A stretch of 64,000 bases of DNA from Mytilinidion resinicola (Eukaryota > Ascomycota > Dothideomycetes > Mytilinidiales > Mytilinidiaceae). Within the stretch, counting starts at the first letter, position 1. Each line of letters opens with the position of its first letter. Both the position numbers and the translations under genes were made by a program. Where the stretch lies: NCBI RefSeq assembly GCF_010093595.1, contig NW_022985441.1, positions 2,256,372-2,320,371 of the forward strand, in the 5' to 3' direction. Below are positions 50,552-61,816 of the stretch, piece after piece. A model generated the notes under the pieces. The model was not told where the DNA came from and made no database searches. It saw only the letters and a list, made by a program, of their open reading frames with translations.

Positions 50552-53500
50552 TATTAGACTTTTATAACTTAAAACTATTACCTAAATACTATTTTTATAG
50601 AAAAACAATATAAGCTAGTAACTACGCGCTAAAATAGGTGTAGTAAACGCCGCAGATACTATAGATATAGTTTAATATTAGAATAACCTAGTATACTTAC
50701 TATTATATAGTATAATATTAATAAAAGCCGTAAAACCTAGAAAAAGTTCCTAGAAAAAGCGGAGAGAGCCTAGCTTTAACCGCTAGTACTAGTAATATAA
50801 AAGCTATAGAAAAATATATAGTAATAAAAGTATATAATACTCTATATAAAGTTCTATTACTTTTTATATAGAAGAAGCCTATATATAAAAACGTGTATAT
50901 ATATTAATAAAAACCTTAATATTAACTAGTAGTTAGTAGAGCACTATTTACTAGACTTTATTACCCTTTTTCTTTATACTAGTAGAAAAAACATCTAAAT
51001 TTATAATATCTATAACCTAAAACTAAACGGAATTATAGCTGTACTACCTCTACTGCTAAATAATAATAATATAAAGCACGTTTTTACAGGTAATATAAAC
51101 CTATATTACCTATTATAGGAAGAAATATAAGTAATAAATATAGAGAAGTAAGTAGAGAAGCTTATCCGTATTATAATAGAAGCAGGAATAGACCTAGCTA
51201 TAGAGAAAAGTATAGAAATATAGGTAAGAGAAATATTATAGTCTATAATTAACCTTATATTTATAATAGAATAGCTAATAAAATAAACTACTTTCTATAT
51301 AGTATAAGAGAAATAGAACTGCGATTTAGATTACCGCCCTATATATATAAAGTTCGATATTACCCTACTAAGCGTAGTAGAATAGCTATAATATTAGCTA
51401 TAGAAAAATACTAACTAAAAGAAGGCGCAGGAGCACCTTTAAACCTAGCTAAATAAGCTAAATAACTAGAATAACCCTTAAAATACGGAAAAGAACCTTA
51501 ATAAATTTACACGCCTTCTTTATAAATATATATAGGCTATAATTACTGCTATAGTACCTATTATAAGGCTATTAAAACAGGTATTACTAGTATAGTTAAA
51601 AAAATGCTTAGATAAAGTATATAAAACTAGAAGGGCGTATAGAATATAGCGCTTATTATAATCTATAGAGGACTAAATATTATACTATATTTAGTATAAC
51701 TATAAAAAGAGAACTATATAAAAGAAAAGTACTAAGGCGTAGCGCTATATAGTAGAGAAAGTAATAAAAAACCTAAAAAGTATATAAAAGCTAGCTAATT
51801 AGGGCTATATAGCTAGTAAAAAATTAAAACCTCTGCTTTAATTTCCCTTTTTTTTAAGACCTAAAAACTCTATTCTATATATAAATAATAAAATAAAAGC
51901 ACGTATACTAGTAGAGTAGTTTTTTCCGCCTCCGGCTAATATAGACTTATTTAACCTAAAAGGGTTTTAATACCCGGAACTATATAATACTATACTAGAC
52001 GTTATAATTAAGGATATTCTTTTAGCGTTAATAGGAACTACTTTAGATAAAGCCCTAGGTATTATAGGGATTACTAATAGGTTTTTTAAAAAGTGCGAAA
52101 TATAGCTAGCGCCTATACTAGCTTAGTTTTTTATAAAATACCTATATAAAGAATACTATTCTTAGCCGTTTAAAAATTCTATTATAGTAGTGCTATATAA
52201 GCCCTAGAAAGCGTTTTATATAATAGTAAAGGCCTATAGGCCGATTACTCTGCTAGAAATAATAGGTAAGCTATTTAAACGAATTATAGCTATATAGCTA
52301 TTAAAAATTACGGAAGAAAAAATATACTTTTACTTAGTTAAATAGGGGTATAACTAGAACGTTTAATATAAATAGTACTTAAGCTTTTTACTAAATAAAT
52401 CTATACTATATAGAAAGGAAACCTATAGCTTATAGTATTACTTCTTAGCCTAGATATATTAGGGGCGTTTAACTATATATTATACGAATATATAATATAT
52501 AATCTATAGATTTAATAAATACTAGAATAAATAGTTAGGTTTATAAGGTTCTTTCTATAGAACCGTACTATAAGGCTTACTATTAGAAACTTTATAGTAG
52601 AACCTATTATAGTTACTATAGGAATACTATAGAGCTTCTCCCTATTACTAATACTTTTCCTTTTTTTTACTAGCACGCTTCTACTAATACTATAGCGCGG
52701 TAATATAATAGCCTATAGGTTTATTAATAATATAAATATCCTTATATATAGTAAAAGTATAGAAGAAAACTGCAGAACTATTAAACGGGTGCATAACTAG
52801 TATATAGAGTGGGCAAGAAAGTATAAAGCAGTTTTTGCGCTAGATAAATACTACTTAATATACTTTATAAAAGCCCGTAAGTCTATTAATATAAAAGCTA
52901 TAGTTAATATATAGAGCTTTACTAAAGGCCCTATAATAAACCTAAAAATACTAAAGGTTTAGATAGATTTTAAACTTAAATAGGGCCTATATATTAATAC
53001 TATAAAAAATAAAGCTATAGCCTAGATAAGGGCCTTTATAAAGCTTATAGTATTAACCTAGAGTATAAGCTTCTAAAAGGCACGTATAATATACTTAGCG
53101 GTTATTAGGCCTGCTATTATATATAGATATACCTTCTAGTATACTATACTAGGTATAAAAAAGTAGATTAGCAAAATAAAAATTAAGCAGCTTAAAATAG
53201 TATAGAACTAGTACTTTTATACTATTTTAGGGGTATATAAAATAATAAATATTAGGGTAATAGAGTATAAAATATTATACCCTCTACTTTAGCTAAAGCT
53301 AGAGGAACTTATAGTAGCCTATATAAACTATACACGTAAAAAGCTAGCCTATAAGTATATTAAAACCTAATATAGCTATATAAAAAAAACGGTTCGTACT
53401 AAATATAGGCCGAAAGAAATACTATAGTATAGCCTAAGCAGGCGTAATAAACTTTATAAGCTCGCGGTAAAGGTATTACAGCTAGCCGTATAATATAAAG

Positions 53501-54034
53501 GCGAATTGGAAAAATCCTATAGGCGTATAAGGCGTAGTATAATCTAGAATAAATATAAAAAAAAGTAGAAGAAGGAATAGAAAGCCTACTATAAAGAACT
53601 ACGCTAAAAACCTTTAATACTAGTACTTAATACTAAATAAAGTAAATAATAAGAAGTACTATATAAAAAATTTATAAAGGTAAAGAGTATAATTATTATA
53701 AACCTATAGATAGAGTATATAGAGCTTAATAGTTACTTCTACTATATAAAAGTACTTAGCCACCTAACACTAGTATACTTTTATAGGTATAGCCTTTAAT
53801 TCCTAAAATATATTATAATAAGTTGCGGAAGATATATTAAGGGTAGGGGCAAGCTATTTTAAAAGGCTAAAATAAGAACGTATAAACAGCTCTATAAAAG
53901 CTAGAAAAAAAAAAAGGCTATAGTTTAATAGCTTTTCTAAAAAATAGACCTTCTGCTATACCTTTTAGTAGCTAGAAAAATAGTAGAGGCGGAAATATAG
54001 GCACTTTACCTTCTATAACTTTATATAACTATAT

Positions 54035-54165
54035 ATACTACGTATACTATATATACTATATATACTATATATACTATATATACTATATATACTATATATA
54101 CTATATATATAATATATACTATATATACTATATATACTATATATATAATATATACTACACCACCT
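54035..54165. repeat. TATATAC microsatellite at the LINE 3' end
   Basis: More than a dozen near-perfect copies of ACTATAT/ATATACT in a row. Its position right after the decayed LINE coding region suggests the simple-repeat tail typical of Tad-like elements, although RIP of a repeat could also give it. Confidence 0.6.
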
Positions 54166-55096
54166 ATATTACGCACCTACCTAATAGCTATATCTACCTA
54201 TATACTATAGCCCCTATATATATTATAGCCTATATAGTACTACCTCTATATATATTATTTAATTTAAGGACTAACGCCTTAATAAAAGGTATACGTGCAA
54301 AATAATAGTATATATACCCTTATACTAATCCTAAACTAGCTTACTACTCCGGAATTAACTTAACCTATGCCTAGAAGAATAACTATAAAACCTAGATAAA
54401 TTTAGAAAAATATATTATAATAGCTTATTTTATAGTAAACTTAATAGATCTACTATATATTCCTAATAGCTATATAATAATAAGAAGAGCGCTTAGCGCT
54501 ATATACTGCAGAGGACAGGGTTTTTATCTAAATACTATATAGCAGCAAATAGTTTCTTTTTATAAACTAGCCTAGATAAAATAGCTATATAAACCCTAAT
54601 AGGAGCTATACTAGTATAATAGAATTTAATAATAATAATAATATATAGAATTATTTTTAATAGACCTTTAGGCCTGCAAGACCTTAGTACTGCTATTTAG
54701 ATATTTTTACGTATAATAAACTAAAAAAGTTCGCCGGTATTATATATATATATAATATATTAGCGCTATAATCTAGCAGTCTATACCTGTATAATTTAGT
54801 AAACCCTAGAATAGATTTTAAGTATAAAAACCTTATCTAGGTACTTTCTATTCCCTTTTTTTTATACTCTACTTTTTAGGAAGTCTTCTAAGCTTTTATA
54901 TTTTTTTTCTACTTTTTTTAAAGCTTTTAGCTTCTATACTTTATTACTAATAAAATAGTAAACTTTAAAAATATTTCTAATATTTTTATTATAAAAGCTA
55001 ATAAAGTACCTAACTACCTTACTTCTTAGCTTTTTTACCTATATAACTTCTATATATACTATATCCGGAGCTTTATTAAAAAGATATATAAAAAAA
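54166..55096. other. Unassigned RIP-affected sequence
   Basis: 930 bp with the same TA-rich bias. No terminal repeats or protein trace were recognised. Confidence 0.3.
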
Positions 55097-56139
55097 TCTA
55101 TTAACCTATAGGTAAAATATATTATAAAATATTTTATATTATAATTTAAAAGTAAACCGTGCGGTTTAATAATATAATTTAGAAACGAAAATTAAACTAT
55201 ACTATAGAAAACCCTAATAGATTTTACTAGAAGCACTACTACAGGCAGGTTATTAACTATTACGCATTTAATATACTATTTAGAATTAGTATATAACTGC
55301 GGCGTAGTGTTATTATTAAAGGTTAGGGTTATATTAGCAATATTAGTGTTTATAGCTATATATAGCAGCTAGAACGCCTGCTATACTATATTTCTATAGC
55401 CTATATTATTAAAATATAGTAGTAGATTATATATATAAGGTACTATAGGCACGCAGGTATAATACCTAATAATTAGAAGATAATAAAATACGGTGTAATT
55501 TAATAGAATATAGATAAGAAGGCGAGTTACTATATAAAAGTATTTATTTAATTTATTAACTATTATTATAGCAATCGTGCAATAAGGTATAGAATAATTT
55601 ACCTAAGTTTTTAAGTATATTCTATAGTATTATATTATAGTTTACAGAAATTATAGGTATAGTATTACTAAAAAGTAGTTATAAAAGTATTTAGCTATAT
55701 ACTACTAGAAATTTACAGTTATAATATAAAAAGCTATAGCAGAGGCCGCAGCAGGTTTAGAAAATTAGGCGCAAAATAATAGGCAGGTAATTTTCCTGCT
55801 AGCAGTAGTATAGCCTATACTATATTTACCTATTTAGTATAATAGATTAAAGTATTTAGAAGCCTATAAAAACAGCGCGCTATATTATTCTATTATATAT
55901 AGTTTATAAAATATATAAACCTATTATAAAAAGAAATATAGGTAGAAAAATCTATAAAAGTAAGAATATTACTACTAAAGGTAATAAAGTATTATATAGC
56001 GGGTAAAAATATAGAAAAAGGGTGTATAGTGCTAGAAATTTAGTAGTAAGGTATTATTAGCCCGATTATTTTAGGTAAATGCGTATAACCTAGCCGCTAA
56101 AAAAGAAAAATAGAAAAATCCTATTCTATAGCAGTAAAT

Positions 56140-56265
56140 AGAACCAGCCCTTATTCTATTTATTTATTAAAAATAGAAAATACTAGACTAGGGCGTAGAT
56201 TTAGGTATAGGGCTTATTCTATTTATTTTTAGAGGCAGGTTCTATTTATATCCTATAGCCGGAAT
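56140..56265. repeat. Small inverted-repeat insertion in copy A
   Basis: AAATAGAACCAGCCC at the left faces GGCAGGTTCTATTT at the right, with CTTATTCTATTTATTT repeated directly inside. It lies where the alignment between copies A and B ends (about 56122), so it may be a short non-autonomous element that inserted there. Its boundaries are uncertain. Confidence 0.35.
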
Positions 56266-58106
56266 TATACTAAATTTTAGTATATTATTTAGTATATTTA
56301 GTTATACCCTCTAGCCGATTTATATTAGGTTAACCTATATAGTTAGTTAGAGTTAAGTAGAAGTTATAGTATTTATAAAACTGCTATAACTGCAACTAAG
56401 TATATAGTAAAATAATACTACTAGCTATAGCTATATATACTATATAAATATTAGTAGCAGCTCTAAACTAATACCTATAGAAGGCAGGTATAGTTAATAT
56501 TTAATAATAGTATATTAGGTATAGGTAAAAAAGGTATAGTAGTAAATAAGGTAGCTATAGGCCTAATTTTTAGTTAGGAATAAGAACTTTAAGCCCGGAT
56601 ATATATATTAGCGCAGATCCTATACAGTTATATATAGATTCTACGCAGGTATAGTTATATTGCGAGTTAGGCTATAGTTATAATAGTTTAGCAAGTAGTT
56701 AAAGTAATTAGCAACTGCAGTAACTATAGCAGTAAGGCGAAAAGGGGGTAGAAATTGCACCCAGCAACCTATAAGTAGCACTTATCGCCGCCTATTAAAT
56801 ATTAAGTAAAAGTTAATTCTAGAGGTAAACTAAGTATTTAAAATAGCTAAATCTAGTACTAAAAGCAGGTATTTTAAGTATTTAGCCGAATTCTAATTAG
56901 CTATTTATAAAAAGTATAGGTATAGCGTATAGCTAGACTAGATTAAAAGCTATTTATAAAAGATCTATAAGGTACCGCGTAAAAAGGCCGATTTAATTAG
57001 AAAAAATATGCGTAAATAGCCCGGAGTTATCTAGTATTTAAGTAAGTTTAAAATACCGGATAGTATTATAGCGCTAGTTAGCTAGTTGCTATTATATTCG
57101 GATAAATTATTATATTAACTAGAACTAGGCCGTTGCTATTATATATTATAGAGTATTAGAGTAATAAAAAAGTATTAGTAAAAGATTTATAGATAGTTAG
57201 CAAAAAAATAAATAAAAATAGCTAAGTTAATTAGGAGAAAAAAAAGTACAGGTATATATTAAAAAGGTATTTAAATATATCTATTACTAGTAGTTTTTTA
57301 TATAAGGCTATAGATTATAGTATTTTAAAGTATAATAATATAGGCAAGGCTAAAAAGCTAGGCCAGAACCTGTTCCTATTAATAGTAAAATTATATAGAT
57401 ATAGTTAGGAAAAAAAATAGCAGAGGTATAGGTAAATATAAAGAAGCGAGCCTAAATAACTATTTAGGCCGGTAAAAGAAATAAGGTAAACCTATAGTTA
57501 GAGTAGATATAGTAGTTGCTATATTTAGTAGGTATAGAGAGGCCGGATTTATTAGTATATATTAAGAAGCTAAATATAAACCTAAAGTAGGAGAAGAAAC
57601 TTATTAAAGCTGTAATTTAAAAGGCTATAAATAGGTTAGTATAGTTTAGCCAGGTGTTAGTTATTAATTAAGTTAGTATATTTATACGGTTAAAGGTAAT
57701 TCGAATAGAAAAGCACTAAATATAGTACTAGCCGTTACAGCTATATATAGATAAGAAGTTAATTAGTAAATATACCCGGCTATAAAAGTAAATATTAATA
57801 TTTTTTACCTATATATAGTATAAGTATAAATAAAAAAGCCCTAAGTACTAGTTTATATAGCAGTAGTAAAAGGCGTAGAAAGCGTTAATTAAGTAGGCCG
57901 AGCAAGAGGTAAAGGAAAAAAATAAAACGGAAAAAAAAAAAGGATAAAATAGAAGAAAAGAAGGATAAGATAGAAATTAATAAAATAGATAGTAATAAAA
58001 AGCAGGGAATAGGAAATAGCAGGCCTAAAAATACTAGTAGTAAGCTAGAAGAGTTAATAGGTATCTAGAAGGTATATTTATAGTTTTATATTAAGTTAAT
58101 ATATTC

Positions 58107-59933
58107 TATAAGTAAGCTATCTACCTAAGTAAGCCGTCTACTTTATTATAAAAATATAACGCGTTAACTTCTAACTACTATACGTTAATAATATAATATA
58201 TAATTAATATAAAATAAAGGTTAAATATATATAGCTATTGCAGTAATTAATCGGCAGTAATTTATAAGCGAACGGCGCGCTATTATAATATATAACGTCC
58301 CCAGAAGCATACTTTAAAATTAACGCGCTGGAACAACCCTATAACGCGATTCTAAGCCTAATTTAAAGAAGCTTTTAAAGCTAGAGGAATTAGTTATTAC
58401 TTAATATATACTTAACCTAAATTTATAAAAATTTCCGCCTAGCTTATATACTATATAAGAGATGGCTAATAAATTGCTTACTAAGCGCGCTGCTAGCTAA
58501 GTTAGTAAAAACTGGCTAGAAAACTTTATTAAGCGAATACCTAAGCTTAAAATATAATTTAATTAAAAGTATAACTATTAAAAAGCTTTATATAAGAATC
58601 TAAAAGCTATTAGCGATTAGTTTAAGCTTATACGTAATATAAAAGCAAAGTATAGTATTCTAGATAAAAATATAAATAACTTTAATAAAGCCGGCTTCTA
58701 AATAGGTGTTATTTTAATAGGCGTAGTTATAATAGGCTTTAAGTGCTGTAATCGTCTAAAATCTATATAGCTAGGCAATTACGAATAGATAATAATAATC
58801 TAAGGTATTAATATCTATAGATAGGCTATTCTACTATTTATTATTTTTATAGGTATATACTACCTTTTTATATAGTATAAGGGTAATAATATACTACTAG
58901 ATTAGGTTATAATAGTAAGTAATAATAGCTAGATAATAAATAAGCTTAGTATTACCTAGCTATACTATTTTAATATATATATAAAAGATCGCATAATAGG
59001 TATACACCGGCTGCTAATTATTAATAGCTATAAGAGCTATATCTCGCTTAAATTCTAATAGATTTATAAGAAGAATAATATTATTACTTTCTATATACTA
59101 GCATATTTATTGCACCTGCTATAGCTACTTAATATTAGCTGCTTTACGCTAATAAAAAAGGCGTATAGGCGCTAAATTAAGAACTTAGTGCGCTACTATA
59201 TTAACTATATTACTAAGCTAAAGTTCCTGCTAGTATTTAAAGCAGCTTTCTATAGCTTAATTATAAAAAGTAATATTTACGCAGGCTTTTAAGGCGCAGG
59301 CCTTATACTACTTAATCTAGAAGCAGTGCTATTAAAGCTTAATATTAGGCTCTATATACTATTGCCTCCGCCTGCTGCTATAGAGGCTCTATAGAAATTA
59401 AAAATACTATATAATACTTTTAAGCTAGGCTTTTAATTAGCTTTAATTCGTAAGCGTATTTAAATATATTAAAATAGCTCGCCTATAGCTATTTTTAACT
59501 CGCTTAATAGCCTTTCTAAAGGTGCTAAAAGTATAATATATTAAGCTGCGCTGCTGTATAATACTATTACTAGCCTTTAAAAGGTAAATAAAGCCGCTAT
59601 AAAGCGCAAGGCGCGCAAAAAAAAGCGTATTTAAAGGGAAGAAACTTTAATAATAGAAGCAGGCTTTTAAATAGCTGCTTAATAGCTTAAAAAAAACGCT
59701 TAAAGTAAAAAGTAGTAAAGTAGAGCAGGCTTTAATAGAATTATACGGCGCTATAGGTACTGCAGTAAGTTAGAGTATAATATTTATACGTATAAAAACA
59801 ATATAGAAGTTGCTGCAGATTAGGCTATAAGTTATATATAGTTAATATCTATTAGTATTATAAAGCAATTAACGTTTAAGGCAGGTTTTTATAATAAAGT
59901 AGATAGCTTACTTAGGTAGATAGCTTACTTATA
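58107..59933 (+). mobile_element. Fot1/pogo-like DNA transposon E3, nested in copy A
   Basis: The element spans 58109-59931 (1,823 bp) with TA flanks. The inverted termini hold two adjacent 17-bp units, TAAGTAAGCTATCTACC and TAAGTAAGCCGTCTACT. The plus strand from about 58440 gives a nearly full Fot1-type transposase text with stops: VSKNWLENFIKRIPKLK (CENP-B-type binding domain), NNFNKAGF, HRLLIINSYKSYISLKF near 59006-59056, ENNIITF.., SNIYAGF-GAGLI. In the catalytic block the expected Asp-Gly-His reads Asn-Ser-Tyr, each explained by G-to-A or C-to-T. Traces of the helicase-like ORF continue on both sides of it, confirming a nested insertion. Confidence 0.85.
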
Positions 59934-60461
59934 AAATATATTACTAAACTAATCTATTACCTGTAAAAAGTATAATAGCCTATTAGTATATATATTAGCG
60001 GTATTAAGTATTAAAAAGAATAGCTAAAAGGGCCCTAAGTTATATCCGCCTATTTTATTAGCTATTATTAAGGTTACCTATTTTATAGTAGTTTAGTAAG
60101 CGTTAGAGTTATTAAAGCTATTTTAAAATAGCGAGTTCGATAGTAATAGTATATATAAAAGCAATAACAGTAGTATACTATTCTAGTAGCGGCGGAAAAA
60201 ATATTTATAGTTTATTTAAAAGATAATAAATAAGTTTATAGTTTAAGGAAGCTATAGGCTAATATAGTAGATATTAGATTTACGAATATATAGGTTAAAG
60301 ATCTATTATAATAGTATATTAAAAGGCTATATTAAATAGATAGGCTATAATAAGTTATTATATAAGGGGTTATATTTTAATATAGCTTAGTTCTGCAGTA
60401 TAGTATATAGGTTAGTTATAGAGAGCCGATAGTTATTATTAGAAAAGCTATTGTTTTTTAA

Positions 60462-60501
60462 TAGCGGGATTTTAGCATATATATATACTAAAATCCCGCT
60501 A
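60462..60501. repeat. Perfect 14-bp inverted repeat (hairpin) in copy A
   Basis: TAGCGGGATTTTAG at 60462-60475 is exactly complementary to CTAAAATCCCGCTA at 60488-60501, separated by 12 bp of alternating TA. It stands out as a GC-containing perfect palindrome in a RIP-mutated background. It could be a chance hairpin or the remnant of a tiny insertion. Confidence 0.5.
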
Positions 60502-61816
60502 CCTAGTAAATAGAATAAAATAACTAATTAAGTGCCCGTAATTCTATAAAGTAAATTACGGGATAATCTAATAGATAAGTAACTAGGATAGAATTTTTTA
60601 AAAAACTATTAAACGCGGTTACCTATTAATAGAAAAACGTAGTTGTTTAATTATATTAAACGCAATCCTATAACCTAAAAAAGGTTTTTAAAGCTAGAAT
60701 ACTACTTAGGTATTAATTAATAAAAAGTTAAGTAGTATATATTATATGTAATTAAATTCCGAAAAAAGTTAATTATATTAATATATATATTAGAAGGGTA
60801 GCTAGTATAAAAACTTAAGGTTTTAAGCGTTCGGTATAGTAATATAGTAAAGGGCAGGTATTATAATATATTTATTAAAAATAGTATAGTAGTATTTATA
60901 ATATAATACTATAAAGGTTATATAGTTAGTAGTAATATTAAAATTATCTATTAATATATACTATATAAGGTAGAGAAGTTATTAGTATAGTATTTATAGT
61001 TATTATTACTATTTTAGTAGTAATTAAAGGCAATAGTATAGAAAAAAAAGGTAATATTATTATATTTATAGCCGGCCGACCTAAGCAGGTATAAGTAGAT
61101 ATTAGAATAGTTATAATAGATATTAAAGCGTAAAAGCAGAATTAGGTTAGAGTAAAAGTTAACTATCTAGTTATACTATAAAATTGCTATTAGTATTAGT
61201 AAAAGGTTTATACGCAGTTTAACAGTGTTTAGGGTAAAGAATAATAATAATAATAAAAAGTAGAATAAGAAAAATATAGCAGTAGTAATTATAAATAAGC
61301 AGGCCGGGTATATATTATATATTACCGGGTTAGTATATATATAAGTAATTATAGAGTAGGCAGAAGCAGTAGCTAATAAAAGGCAGTAGTTCCGGGTATT
61401 AAGTATAGATTAGCATCGGTTTTTAGAATATTAGTCGGCTATTAATAATAAGTTTATATTAAAAAAGCAGAAGCAGGCGCCGTTTAAAAGTAAAGCAGAT
61501 AAAAGTTAAATAAATTAATAGGCGTAGTTAAGAAAAATAGATATAGTAGTATAGTTAAAGCAGATAATAGGTATAAAGGCAGTATTATAAGGTATATAGG
61601 AAAATATAATCGCGATAATTATAGTAGGTAAAAGCCTAGTAGTAGCAGTAATACTAACTAGTATAGGAAAAAGCTTATTATTTATATTACTAGTATAGGT
61701 AGAGTAGAATAGAATAATAGTAGTTATAGTGCTGTTAATTATATTATAAAGGGATATAAAGTAGTAATATAAAAAGCTAGGTATTTTATATAAAAAATAG
61801 AAAGAATAGTATTTTC

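Larger units (their letters stand above)
46900..54165 (+). mobile_element. Tad1-like LINE retrotransposon relic, interrupted by E2
   Basis: The plus strand, read across many stops, shows LINE features in the right order. ORF1 has zinc-knuckle remnants near 48138-48310 (YQGYRYIIKYCKKN, then CANYKKNYLVYSTKYSIRKG). An endonuclease trace follows at about 51090-51130 (TGNINLYYLL-EE, like GDFNxHHPLWE). Reverse-transcriptase traces are KAYRPITLLEIIGKLFKRII at about 52230-52290 and INNINILIYSKSIEENCRTI at about 52720. The 3' end has RNase H/knuckle-like text and a TATATAC microsatellite tail at about 54035-54165. The E2 transposon splits it between ORF1 and ORF2. The 5' limit is approximate. Confidence 0.7.
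55097..61816 (+). mobile_element. RecQ-helicase-linked ORF element, copy A, RIP-degraded and interrupted by E3
   Basis: The plus strand, read through stops, gives a series of blocks known from the large fungal proteins that carry a RecQ-type helicase. The blocks include STSLYSSSKRRRKR near 57860, LAVLSIKKNS-KGPKLYPPIL near 60000, DLRIYRLKIYYNSILKGYIK near 60270-60330, LVIESR-LLLEKLLFF near 60410-60455, and WHRFLE-QSAINNKFILK near 61410. A degraded Walker A, VAVILTSIGKSLLFILL, lies near 61640-61690 and stands for TGGGKS. Relatives include telomere-linked helicases. The text stops inside the helicase domain at about 61815, where copy B begins. E3 interrupts it at 58109-59931. The assignment rests on remembered family patterns. 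Confidence 0.6.
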
